Source of the DNA: Myroides odoratus
Lineage (GTDB): Bacteria > Bacteroidota > Bacteroidia > Flavobacteriales > Flavobacteriaceae
Assembly (NCBI RefSeq): GCF_001549985.1
Contig: NZ_LROZ01000002.1
Coordinates: forward strand, 1-64,000
Reading direction: 5' to 3'
DNA length: 64,000 nucleotides
Part shown: positions 25,840 to 34,351 of the stretch, piece by piece
Layout of the letters: each line of letters begins with the position of its first letter
Position numbering within the stretch: position 1 is the stretch's first letter
Program-made: the position numbers and the translations under genes
Notes under the pieces: generated by a model
What the model was told of the DNA's origin: nothing
The model's database searches: none
The model's input: only the letters and a program-made list of their open reading frames with translations

Positions 25840-26597
25840 TTTGGTTCATTATCGGTCTATTACTCATACTAATCATTAGTATCGCTTTTATTATTCTTTT
25901 AAAATTAAACCACAAAAAACACGTGGATACAGAAGATCAAATCCAACAATTAAACCAACAATATTCCAAAAAATTACAACTATCATCAGTTGATATCCAA
26001 GAAAAAGAAAGGCAACGAATAGGCAGTGATTTACACGATTCGGTAATTAATGCATTGAATGTCTTGTTTCTAAAATCACAAATAGGGCAAGCTGAAAATC
26101 AATTAGTTGATCAAATACAAGAAACCATACAATTGACTCGTCGTATTTCTCACGGATTAAATCCTCCTTTACTTGATTATGCAACGCTTGAGAGTCTAAT
26201 CAAGGACCTATTTCAACAATGGAATACCTTTTACGACATCCAGTTCCACTTAGATAAACGAGCATCCTTCGAATTAACAGCAGAACAGAAAATGCATGTC
26301 TTGCGTATCATTCAAGAATTAATCAGCAACATCCATAAACACGCGCATGCCAATCAAATTGAATTTCGCTTGCGACTATCCGAAAGAGCAATTGCCTTTT
26401 CTCTACGGGATAACGGCAAAGGCTTTCAATCCAAAATGCAGCACAAAGGGCTCGGTTTACAAAACATTCAGATAAGAGCTACAATATTAAAAGCAACAGG
26501 AAAATACAAACCACAATCGACCACTGGAACCGTGTTCTTGTTTGTATTATCACAACAATCAACCCATGAAAATACAAGTAATTCTCCTAGACGATGA
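25803..26597 (+). CDS. Histidine kinase, NarX/DesK type
   Basis: The 264-residue kinase has one N-terminal membrane span (about 10-35) and a coiled linker. A HisKA_3 dimerisation domain follows, with phospho-acceptor His in ERQRIGSDLHDSVINALN near 70-87. The HATPase domain shows the N-box IIQELISNIHKHAHANQI near 165-182, DNGKGF near 205 and GLGLQNIQIRA near 218. It lacks an extracytoplasmic sensor, so input probably comes from the overlapping 7TM protein. Its 3' end overlaps the response regulator start by 32 bases. Confidence 0.9.
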   Translation: MQTDWQRENTILIWFIIGLLLILIISIAFIILLKLNHKKHVDTEDQIQQLNQQYSKKLQLSSVDIQEKERQRIGSDLHDSVINALNVLFLKSQIGQAENQLVDQIQETIQLTRRISHGLNPPLLDYATLESLIKDLFQQWNTFYDIQFHLDKRASFELTAEQKMHVLRIIQELISNIHKHAHANQIEFRLRLSERAIAFSLRDNGKGFQSKMQHKGLGLQNIQIRATILKATGKYKPQSTTGTVFLFVLSQQSTHENTSNSPRR

Positions 26598-27237
26598 AGC
26601 ACTCATCACCGATTTGTTATCTAACTTCTTGCAACAAGACCCTACAATTGAAGTCAAGGGCACCTATAATTTTGGCACTACCTTTTTGGAAGCCATGCAG
26701 GAAGCAACGACTTTACCCGATCTTTTTATCCTTGATTACCGCATTGGCGATATGGATGGATTAGAACTTCTTAAACGTTTACGTACATTAGGCATTCAAA
26801 CACCCGTTATTCTCTTGTCTTCTCATTACAATGATAGCTTAATTAGTTTTATTGTCAAAACAGGATTTGCGGCTTTCTTACCCAAAAACATAAAATCAAA
26901 TATATTAATTGAAGTTGTTCATGAAGTATACAACAAAGGGTTTTATCTGCTTCCAGTCCAATTTGAACACTTAAGAGAACAAATGCTGATCAAAAACCAA
27001 CCCCTAACTACAGATTTAAAAATCGCCTTAACTGAACGCGAAATAGAAGTACTCCATCTCATTGCACAACAAAAAACAGGAAAAGAGATTGCCGAGCGCT
27101 TGTTCATCTCACTTAAGACAGTGGAAGGGCATAAAAATAGTTTATTTCTTAAAACAGGCGCAAAGAATGTAGTTGGTTTAATCGTATATGCCGTACAGCA
27201 TAAATTACTATCTCTGGATGAGATATCCATGTATTAA
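26566..27237 (+). CDS. LuxR/NarL-family response regulator
   Basis: The 223-residue regulator starts MKIQVILLDDEALITDLL. The receiver phospho-acceptor Asp is in LFILDYRIGDMDG near 54 and the conserved switch Ser is in ILLSSHYN near 83. The C-terminal HTH is LTEREIEVLHLIAQQKTGKEIAERLFISLKTVEGHKNSL near 155-195. ATG at 26566 rather than 26542 is used because it begins at the receiver strand. It overlaps the kinase gene, so the pair is a matched two-component system. Target genes are unknown. Confidence 0.92.
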   Translation: MKIQVILLDDEALITDLLSNFLQQDPTIEVKGTYNFGTTFLEAMQEATTLPDLFILDYRIGDMDGLELLKRLRTLGIQTPVILLSSHYNDSLISFIVKTGFAAFLPKNIKSNILIEVVHEVYNKGFYLLPVQFEHLREQMLIKNQPLTTDLKIALTEREIEVLHLIAQQKTGKEIAERLFISLKTVEGHKNSLFLKTGAKNVVGLIVYAVQHKLLSLDEISMY

Positions 27238-27271
27238 TACCTTAAAAAAGTAAACCCCTTTCTTTACTTTA

Positions 27272-27736
27272 TCATACTATTGCCTCTAGTTGAAACTGAA
27301 AAATAGTTAAATAACGATCTGCTATTTTCGTTGCAACCTGACCTACCATTTGTCCTCCTAACTTTTGATAAAATCCATCAACATGGGGATCAGCATATAA
27401 TTGCAAACAGGAATATCCCGCTACGCGTGCTTGATGAATTGCATGATGAAACAATGTCTTTCCAATGCCACTACCATGATATTCAGGCAAGATCCACAAA
27501 CCATCAAGTTCGGCCAGATTATCTTCATACGCCAGTACATAAAAACCAACTAAAACACCATTCATTTCACCTTTCACAATCTTTTGATTTTCAAACCTAG
27601 CGGGTGTGATTGCTAAATCTTCTTCCCACAGCTGAATCCATTCATCAGCATAGCCCCAGTGTTGCTTTGCTCTTTTAGCCACCTGAGTTAATTGCTCACA
27701 ATCCTCTTCTGATGCTGGTATAAACGCAATCTTCAT
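27272..27736 (-). CDS. GNAT-family N-acetyltransferase
   Basis: The 154-residue protein shows the GNAT core: NLAELDGLWILPEYHGSGIGKTLFHHAI near 70-97, with the acetyl-CoA loop H-G-S-G-I-G-K, then LQLYADPHVDGFYQKLGGQMVG near 110-130. The substrate is not evident. It is separated by 32 bases from the downstream end of the alpha/beta hydrolase gene on the same strand and may be cotranscribed with it. Confidence 0.85.
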   Translation of the reverse strand: MKIAFIPASEEDCEQLTQVAKRAKQHWGYADEWIQLWEEDLAITPARFENQKIVKGEMNGVLVGFYVLAYEDNLAELDGLWILPEYHGSGIGKTLFHHAIHQARVAGYSCLQLYADPHVDGFYQKLGGQMVGQVATKIADRYLTIFQFQLEAIV

Positions 27737-27768
27737 GTTTACTTTCTATTGATGTTGAAATTTTATTT

Positions 27769-28620
27769 TTACGCTTTGCCCAGCTGTTGTTGTATAAATG
27801 CAATAGTCTTGGCCACTACTTTTGCCAAATCATGGGGTAATTGTTCTCCTGTATGTGGATGTCTAGCTCCAAATACGTGATCCGCTCCCTCCACAAGGAA
27901 TAAATCAGAATCTTTAATCCAAAGATGCAATAACTCAGCCTCCTTTACATGGACTGCTTCATCCGCAGTACCATTAACAAGCAACACAGGTTTTCTAAGG
28001 TTTTGAGCAGCATATTGTATCGTTAATTGCTGTTCATGCGCTACAAAGTCCTCCCAAAACGTAAAATAATGCGGCATTTGTTGCTTGGTACGACCATTCA
28101 TACTATAAAAAACACCTGTCTCTTTCCACTGCTCAAAGTTATCGCGTTGTGGAAATCGCTTTTTAAAATCAGCCACACCCGCCCAAGAAATAGCCCCCGT
28201 TACTTGGTCATTATAATACGTTTGCAATAAAACGGCTCCTCCTCCTCTGCTGTGTCCAATCAAAAAAACGTGTGATTCATCTACAAACGGTTGCGCTTGA
28301 TAATACGCAATTACGCAAGCTAAATCGCGTTGTTCTTGGGTATAGGTATTTCTACCAAAAGCGTCTAAATCGACAAATTCAGTAGGTTGATCCAAGGAGG
28401 TACCATTGAGCGAAAAGTTAAACTTCGCCGCTGCAAATCCAGCCTTAGCCAATGTCTGCATCGCTAGATCCCAAGCCCCCCAATCTTTAAACCCTTTGTA
28501 GCCATGACAAAAAATAACGAGTGGGTGTTTTTCTATTGCGGGATCCCAATAACAATCAGCTAAAATAGCAGGTGCATTTTCATTGGGGATACGAACTGTT
28601 TCATGCTGTAATTGTGCCAT
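27769..28620 (-). CDS. Alpha/beta hydrolase
   Basis: The 283-residue cytoplasmic enzyme has the oxyanion strand VIFCHGYKGFKDWGAW near 32-47, nucleophile elbow GHSRGGG near 126, acid Asp in LLVNGTADEAVHV near 230 and His in GADHVFG near 257. It resembles dienelactone hydrolase-like esterases and peptidase-type hydrolases; the substrate is unknown. ATG at 28620 is chosen because MAQLQHETVRIP begins the family region and the longer reading is only Lys/Leu-rich leader. Confidence 0.85.
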   Translation of the reverse strand: MAQLQHETVRIPNENAPAILADCYWDPAIEKHPLVIFCHGYKGFKDWGAWDLAMQTLAKAGFAAAKFNFSLNGTSLDQPTEFVDLDAFGRNTYTQEQRDLACVIAYYQAQPFVDESHVFLIGHSRGGGAVLLQTYYNDQVTGAISWAGVADFKKRFPQRDNFEQWKETGVFYSMNGRTKQQMPHYFTFWEDFVAHEQQLTIQYAAQNLRKPVLLVNGTADEAVHVKEAELLHLWIKDSDLFLVEGADHVFGARHPHTGEQLPHDLAKVVAKTIAFIQQQLGKA

Positions 28621-28729
28621 GATTTTGAATATTTTTAACAGGTTGATTTTCTTTTTTAAAACATTCTTAAGCAATAATATTTTAATTTAGCCGGTACAAA
28701 CCTATTGAATTAACTATTAAAATAAGAAT

Positions 28730-29311
28730 ATGAAAATTGTAATAACAAGAACTCAGACTTGGAAAAAGGCAACTTTTGCTTCACTCCTTAGCTTTGGTTT
28801 ACTTTTTACTTCATTTACTGCACTTGCTCAAGAGAAAGAACAAGTTACAATAAAAAATAAAACTTTAGCTTACGAAATAACAAAAGAAACGACTGCAAGT
28901 GATTTGGACCAGATCCAAAAAGAAATCAATGCTGAAAAAATTGCCAAATTGAAATTTTCAGATGTAAAGCGCAATGCTAAAAATGAAATCATTGGACTAA
29001 CCACCCAATTCAACGATGAACGAGGTACCTCTCAAAAAAAGAGCGAATACAACTCCCAAGGTATTCGTCCTTTCTCCGTTAAAATACACGAAAATGCAGA
29101 TGGTTATAAATACCTAGAAATTGCGCAAAACAACGCTTCATTTACAGCCAAAAACACAACTGGCACTCCATCCCTGAATGATTTCTTTTCAGATGAACTA
29201 GAAGATGACTTTAGCTCGAATACCATGATGGAGATGATGAAAACCATGCAAGAAAGTATGCAACAACAACAAGAACTTATTCAAAAACTACTGCAGGAAG
29301 AAAAGAAGTAG
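28730..29311 (+). CDS. Exported protein related to the periplasmic tail of M56/BlaR1 proteins
   Basis: The 193-residue protein has a signal peptide ending TALAQ (about residue 34). Residues 40-125 (ITKETTASDLDQIQKEINAE, then VKRNAKNEIIGLTTQF) resemble a module found at the C-terminus of Bacteroidota M56 (BlaR1-like) peptidases. The remainder ends in a Met/Gln-rich coiled coil. Here it is standalone, without peptidase. Its 3' UTR carries the octamer and heptamer tracts and ends at the terminator 29748-29780. Function unknown. Confidence 0.65.
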   Translation: MKIVITRTQTWKKATFASLLSFGLLFTSFTALAQEKEQVTIKNKTLAYEITKETTASDLDQIQKEINAEKIAKLKFSDVKRNAKNEIIGLTTQFNDERGTSQKKSEYNSQGIRPFSVKIHENADGYKYLEIAQNNASFTAKNTTGTPSLNDFFSDELEDDFSSNTMMEMMKTMQESMQQQQELIQKLLQEEKK

Positions 29312-29323
29312 GGTTGTTTTTTT

Positions 29324-29371
29324 GGTGAGGGGGTGAGATGTTGAGATTGATGAGGTGGTGAGAGAGTAAGT
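29324..29371 (+). repeat. Octamer tract, locus 1
   Basis: Six 8-base units follow the stop at 29311 by 12 bases: GGTGAGGG, GGTGAGAT, GTTGAGAT, TGATGAGG, TGGTGAGA, GAGTAAGT. The same octamer type follows the genes at 33861 and 62338. Confidence 0.65.
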
Positions 29372-29501
29372 AGGTTGTATCCCGCGCTCACAAAGCACAA
29401 ACCTCACTAATTTTTTGAGTAATATGCGTTCAATAACGGATGCGACCCCTCCTTCGTCGGCGTGACATACTGGATGTAGAGATTCATCAAATGTGAAATC
29501 A

Positions 29502-29718
29502 CAAAGAACAAAGAGCAAAGAGCAAATAACAAAGAGCAAATAACAAAGAGCAAATAACAAAGAGCAAATAACAAAGAGCAAATAACAAAGAGCAAATAAC
29601 AAAGAGCAAATAACAAAGAGCAAATAACAAAGAGCAAATAACAAAGAGCAAATAACAAAGAGCAAATAACAAAGAGCAAATAACAAAGAGCAAATAACAA
29701 AGAGCAAATAACAAAGAG
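29502..29718 (+). repeat. Heptamer tract, locus 1 (31 units)
   Basis: The tract has 31 heptamers in exact phase. Bases 29516-29711 are 14 perfect copies of the 14-mer CAAAGAGCAAATAA. Because 7 is not a multiple of 3, every frame of the complementary strand reads the same Leu/Cys/Phe-rich peptide without stops, so the long open frames here are not genes. Confidence 0.9.
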
Positions 29719-29747
29719 CAAAAAAGCAAACCTAACAAAGCCCCATA

Positions 29748-29780
29748 AAAAAACGCCTCCATATGCTGGAGGCGTTTTTT
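29748..29780. terminator. Bidirectional terminator between the 28730 gene and guaB
   Basis: AAAAAACGCCTCC (29748-29760) and GGAGGCGTTTTTT (29768-29780) form a perfect hairpin with A/T flanks. It closes both convergent transcripts and places the repeats at 29324-29718 inside the plus-strand gene's 3' UTR. Confidence 0.9.
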
Positions 29781-29844
29781 CTATTGCACACAAAAAAGCC
29801 ATAACGATACAGTTATAGCTTTTCATTATTTAGTTCGCTTCTAT

Positions 29845-31317
29845 CTATCTTGAATAGTTAGGAGCTGATTTTGTAATCGTAATATTATGTGGGTGACTTT
29901 CTCCAATACCTGAAGCAGTTAACTGAACAAAACGAGCTACTTCTTGTAACGTAGGAATATCTTTTGCACCACAGTATCCCATACCAGCGCGTAATCCTCC
30001 GATAAATTGCAACATACTTTCGTTCAATTCTCCTTTGTATGGAACACGTCCTTCAATTCCTTCTGGAACTAATTTTTTCACATCATCCTCTACATCTTGG
30101 AAATAACGATCTTTTGAACCTTGTTTCATTGCTGCAACAGATCCCATTCCGCGGTATGCTTTGAATTTTCTTCCTTCAAAAATGATTGTTTCTCCTGGAG
30201 ATTCTTTTGTTCCTGCTAACATAGATCCCAACATTACACAATCAGCACCTGCACCAATTGCTTTAGGAATATCACCTGTATAGCGTAAACCACCATCTCC
30301 AATTACAGGAACACCTGTTCCTTTTAATGCAGCTGCTACTTCCATAATAGCAGAGAATTGCGGGAATCCAACTCCTGCAACAACACGTGTAGTACAGATT
30401 GAACCTGGCCCAATTCCAACTTTAACCGCATCAGCACCTGCTTCCACTAAGTATAAAGCTGCCTCTGGCGTAGCAATATTTCCAACAACTACATCAATTT
30501 CTGGGAATGCTTTTTTCACTTCTTTTAATACCCCAACAACACCTTGTGTGTGTCCGTGAGCAGTATCAATAATCAAAGCATCTACCCCCGCTTTTACTAA
30601 AGCCGTTGCACGTTCCACAGTATCATGTGTAACACCTAAAGCTGCTGCTACGCGTAAACGACCAAATTGATCTTTATTCGCATTAGGCTTAAGCGTTAAT
30701 TTCGTAATATCTCTAAATGTAATTAAACCTACTAACTTATAATCAGCATTAACTACAGGTAATTTTTCAATTTTATTTTCTTGTAAAATACCTTCTGCTT
30801 GCTCTAAAGTAGTTCCTTCTGCTGCAGTAACAAGGTTATCTTTTGTCATTACCTCCGTAATAGGTTTTGCATTTTCTTTTTCAAAACGCATATCTCTATT
30901 GGTAATAATACCTTTTAAAACGCCTAAATCATCAACAACAGGAATACCTCCAATGCTATATTCTGCCATTGCTTTCTTCGCGTCTCCTACAGTAGCCGTC
31001 AAGGGTAAAGTAACCGGATCAATAATCATACCTGATTCTGCTCTTTTTACCTTGCGAACTTCTTTCGCTTGCTCTTCAATCGTCATATTCTTATGGATTA
31101 CTCCAATTCCTCCTTCACGAGCAATAGCAATAGCCATTTCGCTTTCCGTTACCGTATCCATCGCCGCAGATACAATTGGAACATTAAGCGTAATATTTCT
31201 TGAAAAATTTGTTTTTAAACTTACCTCTCGGGGTAACACTTCCGAATAATTTGGAACCAAAAGAACATCATCGTAAGTTAATCCTTGACCGATGATTTTT
31301 GTTGTGTGTGCTTTCAT
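29845..31317 (-). CDS. guaB: Inosine-5'-monophosphate dehydrogenase
   Basis: The 490-residue enzyme makes XMP from IMP, the first step to GMP. Start [20 protein letters not shown] matches the family. Two CBS domains lie between about residues 95 and 210. The catalytic Cys is in [17 protein letters not shown] near 300-316, and the mobile flap [10 protein letters not shown] and R/Y pair follow. Length is standard. ATG at 31317 is chosen over a 9-codon extension because a -7 box at 31342 and a hairpin at 31318 lie immediately upstream. Confidence 0.97.
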   Translation of the reverse strand: MKAHTTKIIGQGLTYDDVLLVPNYSEVLPREVSLKTNFSRNITLNVPIVSAAMDTVTESEMAIAIAREGGIGVIHKNMTIEEQAKEVRKVKRAESGMIIDPVTLPLTATVGDAKKAMAEYSIGGIPVVDDLGVLKGIITNRDMRFEKENAKPITEVMTKDNLVTAAEGTTLEQAEGILQENKIEKLPVVNADYKLVGLITFRDITKLTLKPNANKDQFGRLRVAAALGVTHDTVERATALVKAGVDALIIDTAHGHTQGVVGVLKEVKKAFPEIDVVVGNIATPEAALYLVEAGADAVKVGIGPGSICTTRVVAGVGFPQFSAIMEVAAALKGTGVPVIGDGGLRYTGDIPKAIGAGADCVMLGSMLAGTKESPGETIIFEGRKFKAYRGMGSVAAMKQGSKDRYFQDVEDDVKKLVPEGIEGRVPYKGELNESMLQFIGGLRAGMGYCGAKDIPTLQEVARFVQLTASGIGESHPHNITITKSAPNYSR

Positions 31318-31340
31318 GTGCAATTGTAGTTGAATTGCAC
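31318..31340 (-). promoter_or_regulatory. Hairpin directly upstream of the guaB start codon
   Basis: GTGCAATT (31318-31325) and AATTGCAC (31333-31340) are perfect 8-base arms around 7 bases. They occupy the whole space between the start codon and the -7 box. It may be an operator or a 5'-UTR hairpin affecting translation. Confidence 0.45.
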
Positions 31341-31341
31341 G

Positions 31342-31349
31342 CAAATTTA
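31342..31349 (-). promoter_or_regulatory. -7 box of guaB
   Basis: The minus strand reads TAAATTTG, matching TAnnTTTG, 25 bases before the start at 31317. Confidence 0.6.
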
Positions 31350-31375
31350 GTTTTTTTTATTCAGCTAAAAAAATC

Positions 31376-32242
31376 CTAGTGGTAAAAATTAAAAACTTTT
31401 AACGCTTCGTTATAAGCGCTTTCAAAAGACATCGCACTTAAATTAGTATCTATCTTATTAGCAGTAAAATAGCTCAACATCTTTTCTGTGGGCATATTAC
31501 CGGTTAAATCATCTTTAGCCATGGGACATCCTCCATACCCTTTAATCGCTCCATCATAACGCAAACATCCCGCTTTATAAGCCGCGTCAATCTTTTCAAA
31601 CCACGAGTCTGGTGTGGTATGTAAATGCGCTCCAAATTCAATTGCTGGATAAGCAGGAATCAAATTACTATACAAATAATCAATTACCTCTGGAGTAGAA
31701 CTTCCTACAGTATCTGATAAAGAAAGAATACTCACTCCCATCTTAGCCAATCGTTCTGTCCATTCTCCTACAATATCCACATTCCAAGGATCTCCATAAG
31801 GATTACCAAATCCCATAGACAAATAAGCCACCACTTCTTTATCTGTTTTGTTGGCAATTTCCAAAATCTCCTGTAAAGTCACTAAAGATTCTGCAATGGT
31901 TTTATGGGTATTACGCATTTGAAAGTTTTCCGAAATAGAAAATGGGAAACCCAAATACTGGATTTCTTTGTGCATGGATGCTTCTTCTGCTCCCCTTGTA
32001 TTCGCAATAATAGCCAATAGTTTACTTTGGGTTTTACTCAAATCCAATTGAGCCAAAACTTCTGCTGTATCTTGCATTTGCGGAATTGCTTTAGCAGATA
32101 CAAAACTTCCAAAATCAATTGTATCAAAACCTACACGCAATAAGGCTTGTAAGTATTGTACTTTTTTTTCTGTCGGTATAAACATTTTAATGCCTTGCAT
32201 TGCATCGCGAGGACATTCTATAATTTTCACTGTTGGTTTCAT
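31376..32242 (-). CDS. mvaB: Hydroxymethylglutaryl-CoA lyase
   Basis: The 288-residue TIM-barrel enzyme cleaves HMG-CoA to acetoacetate and acetyl-CoA in leucine catabolism. Diagnostic segments are ECPRDAMQG near 9 (metal and catalytic Arg/Asp), DFGSFVSAKAIPQMQD near 43-58, LSLSDTVGSSTPE near 165, HLHTTPDSWFEK near 200 (metal His pair) and KGYGGCPMAKDDLTGN near 235 (loop Cys). Length is standard. It lies 59 bases upstream of guaB on the same strand but has no metabolic link to it. Confidence 0.93.
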   Translation of the reverse strand: MKPTVKIIECPRDAMQGIKMFIPTEKKVQYLQALLRVGFDTIDFGSFVSAKAIPQMQDTAEVLAQLDLSKTQSKLLAIIANTRGAEEASMHKEIQYLGFPFSISENFQMRNTHKTIAESLVTLQEILEIANKTDKEVVAYLSMGFGNPYGDPWNVDIVGEWTERLAKMGVSILSLSDTVGSSTPEVIDYLYSNLIPAYPAIEFGAHLHTTPDSWFEKIDAAYKAGCLRYDGAIKGYGGCPMAKDDLTGNMPTEKMLSYFTANKIDTNLSAMSFESAYNEALKVFNFYH

Positions 32243-32396
32243 AGTGCACCAAAGATAGAAGAAAGCCAGAAATTCTCAAAAACAAATTAGAAAATTAAAA
32301 ATCATCGAAATCTGCAGTTTTGAACTCCCCTCTCCTGCCGTTGATAACCTTTAAAATCTTTAAGAATATTTTAAAGAAATACCATAGAATTAATTG

Positions 32397-32404
32397 TAAG
32401 TTTG
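32397..32404 (+). promoter_or_regulatory. -7 box of the sseB-cat pair
   Basis: TAAGTTTG matches TAnnTTTG, 23 bases before the ATG at 32428. Confidence 0.55.
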
Positions 32405-32427
32405 AGGAATAAGACAAAACAAAAACT

Positions 32428-33195
32428 ATGACTCAATCAACAGAAACCACGATAGATAAAAACCTACCTTTAGCTGATATTATCGAAAAAGCAGGTACAA
32501 TTCCAGAATATAGAGCCATTTTCTATGAAAAATTCCTAAAAAATGACATTTATGTTTTAGTTAAAAAAGGGTATAATGAGAACAATGAAGCCACTAGCTT
32601 CAATGCCAATGCGCCTATTATAACATTCGAAAATCAACAAATTCCTGTTTTTACCGCCCCTAAACACATCTATGACCAAGGAGCCATTCAGGACGAAATG
32701 AGCTATATGAAAGTCAACGGAAGAGCGTTTTTAGAGCTTGCCATGGGACATCACATCATTATCAATCCTTTTTCGAAAGTGTATAAAGAACTTGTTCCAA
32801 ATGAAATCGCAGATATGCTAAATGGATCGATTTTCAATGTAGTGAAAGACAATGTTGCTCACATACATATGGAGGTACTTATTGGTAAACCAGAAGCAGA
32901 ACCTCTTGCTTTATTGAGTGACTTAAAAAAGACCTTCACGTCTATTCCAACCATTTCATCGGCTTATTTAGGTTGGATGTTCAACGAGCGCATTGATCAA
33001 AAACCTCACTATATCTTTGCTGTGGAATGCGACACGAAAAATGCAGCTGAATTCAAAGAAATTGCAGATGTTATTTCAAATTTGTGCAAACCACACCTCA
33101 AAAAACAAGAGTATATTGACATTATACGCTTAGAGAAAAATGGGAATTTTAGTGATTATTTTTACAACCAAGACCAACCTTTTTACATCAAATAA
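32428..33195 (+). CDS. SseB-like protein
   Basis: The 255-residue cytoplasmic protein matches the SseB (enhanced serine sensitivity) family. The N-terminal domain includes AGTIPEYRAIFYEKFLKNDIYVL and QQIPVFTAPKHIYD, and RAFLELAMGHHIIINPFS near 102-119 is the typical A-L-x-x-G-x-x-x-x-x-N-P motif. The C-terminal domain (about 145-250) repeats the beta-rich pattern with SAYLGWMFNE. Biochemical role is unknown. It lies 3 bases before the acetyltransferase gene, a tight pair. Confidence 0.75.
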   Translation: MTQSTETTIDKNLPLADIIEKAGTIPEYRAIFYEKFLKNDIYVLVKKGYNENNEATSFNANAPIITFENQQIPVFTAPKHIYDQGAIQDEMSYMKVNGRAFLELAMGHHIIINPFSKVYKELVPNEIADMLNGSIFNVVKDNVAHIHMEVLIGKPEAEPLALLSDLKKTFTSIPTISSAYLGWMFNERIDQKPHYIFAVECDTKNAAEFKEIADVISNLCKPHLKKQEYIDIIRLEKNGNFSDYFYNQDQPFYIK

Positions 33196-33198
33196 AGC

Positions 33199-33861
33199 AT
33201 GAACCAACCTGCTGTATTCAATCCTATTGATAAAGATACTTGGAGTCGTTTGCCTTATTATGAATACTACCGCAACATATTGAAAACAAAGTATACCATC
33301 AGCATCAAAATTGATCTTACTATTTTGATGTCCGTATACCAAAAAACGACCTACAAATTCTTCCCGACGTTTCTCTATGCTATTATGCGAGCCCTAAACA
33401 ACAGTGAGGCTCTGCGTACGAGTATACACGAAAATCAATTGGGAACTTGGAATTTTCTAACCCCCCAATTCACCATCTTTCACAAAGATGATCATACCTT
33501 TTCTGATTTATGGAGTGACTATCATCCCCAATTTCAATCCTTTCATCAAGCAATCACACAAGACATTGAACAGTATAAAGACACAAAGGGAATCAAGATA
33601 AAACCTGGACTCCCTGCTAATTTTGTTCCGATTTCTTGTGTACCATGGATTAGCTTTGAGAGCATCAGCCAAGATACTTCTCACGATTCTGATTTCCTTA
33701 AGCCCATCATCCGCTTTGGCAAATACTATCAAGAACAAGAAAAAACACTTATTCCCCTATCTATTTACGTCAATCACGCTATTGCTGATGGTTATCATAC
33801 CTCAATGTTCTTAAACGACCTTCAGGCGATTGTAAATGATGCGGAGAAGTGGTTGGTGTGA
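33199..33861 (+). CDS. Chloramphenicol acetyltransferase family (type A) protein
   Basis: The 220-residue protein is full length for trimeric CAT. It has FPTFLYAIMRALN near 53 and FTIFHKDDHTFSDLW near 90-104. ISCVPWISFESISQD near 146-160 matches CAT's P-x-x-x-x-W-x-S-F. The catalytic His is in VNHAIADGYHTSMF near 192-205 (HxxxDG). The residue before the catalytic His is Asn where CAT usually has His. Whether it confers chloramphenicol resistance or acetylates something else is uncertain. Its stop codon lies at the start of the octamer tract. Confidence 0.8.
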   Translation: MNQPAVFNPIDKDTWSRLPYYEYYRNILKTKYTISIKIDLTILMSVYQKTTYKFFPTFLYAIMRALNNSEALRTSIHENQLGTWNFLTPQFTIFHKDDHTFSDLWSDYHPQFQSFHQAITQDIEQYKDTKGIKIKPGLPANFVPISCVPWISFESISQDTSHDSDFLKPIIRFGKYYQEQEKTLIPLSIYVNHAIADGYHTSMFLNDLQAIVNDAEKWLV

Positions 33862-33930
33862 ATGGTGAGGTGGTGTGGATGGTGAGGTGTTATGAATGGT
33901 GAGGTGGTGAGGTGGTGAGACGATGAGAAG
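33855..33930 (+). repeat. Octamer tract, locus 2
   Basis: GGTGAG-type octamers (TGGTGAGG, TGGTGTGG, TGGTGAGG, TGGTGAGG, TGGTGAGA, CGATGAGA) with one small phase break begin within the last codons of the acetyltransferase gene and continue past its TGA. Confidence 0.6.
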
Positions 33931-33962
33931 TGAAGTACAAACCTCATAAAGAACAAACTTCA

Positions 33963-34061
33963 CAAAGAGCAAAGAGCAAAGAGCAAAGAGCAAAGAGCAA
34001 AGAACAAAGAGCAAAGAACAAAGAGCAAAGAACAAATAGCAAAAAAACAAAGAGCAAAAAA
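33963..34061 (+). repeat. Heptamer tract, locus 2 (14 units)
   Basis: Fourteen consecutive CAAANNN units (mostly CAAAGAG and CAAAGAA, one 8-base unit with an extra A) are bounded on both sides by AACTTCAC and AACCTCAC. Polarity is the same as the upstream gene. Confidence 0.85.
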
Positions 34062-34274
34062 CAAACCTCACAAAAAACAGCTTCTGCTTGGGTCTTGTTC
34101 GGGTTTTGTTTGGGTCACCTTCGGTAAAATGGCCTTTAATCCGAATAAAACCTCATTCATCCCAAAGGATGACCGAACAAATCTTGCTTTTAAAAAACCA
34201 AAATTCTAATAATCAGCAAAATACAAGTAAAACTAAATCTCAAAAAAGGAAAATAAATGATTTATAAATAAAAA
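34062..34274. other. Gene-free stretch with a further short repeat
   Basis: CTTGTTCGGGTTTTGTTTGGGT at about 34092-34113 contains two near-copies of TTGTTYGGGT. CATCC and GGATG arms follow near 34157-34169. I see no coding gene. Confidence 0.35.
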
Positions 34275-34304
34275 AACGGAACCAAGTACACCCCTGATTC
34301 CGTT
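34275..34304 (-). terminator. Terminator of the 34352-36163 gene group
   Basis: AACGGAA (34275-34281) pairs with TTCCGTT (34298-34304), with an A-run that becomes a T-run on the minus strand. Confidence 0.6.
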
Positions 34305-34351
34305 GTTTCCTATTTTATATTTTTTTACTTGATGATATATTCCTCTTTCAA

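Noticed and set aside
29502..29718. CRISPR array
   Set aside because: There are no variable spacers; the units are contiguous 14-mers and no cas genes are present.
29288..29826. Similar overlapping open frames at the first heptamer locus
   Set aside because: Same artefact of the repeat period, on the strand opposite to the upstream gene.
33199..33861. Mobile resistance gene
   Set aside because: No insertion sequence, integron or compositional jump flanks the CAT-like gene; it looks chromosomal.
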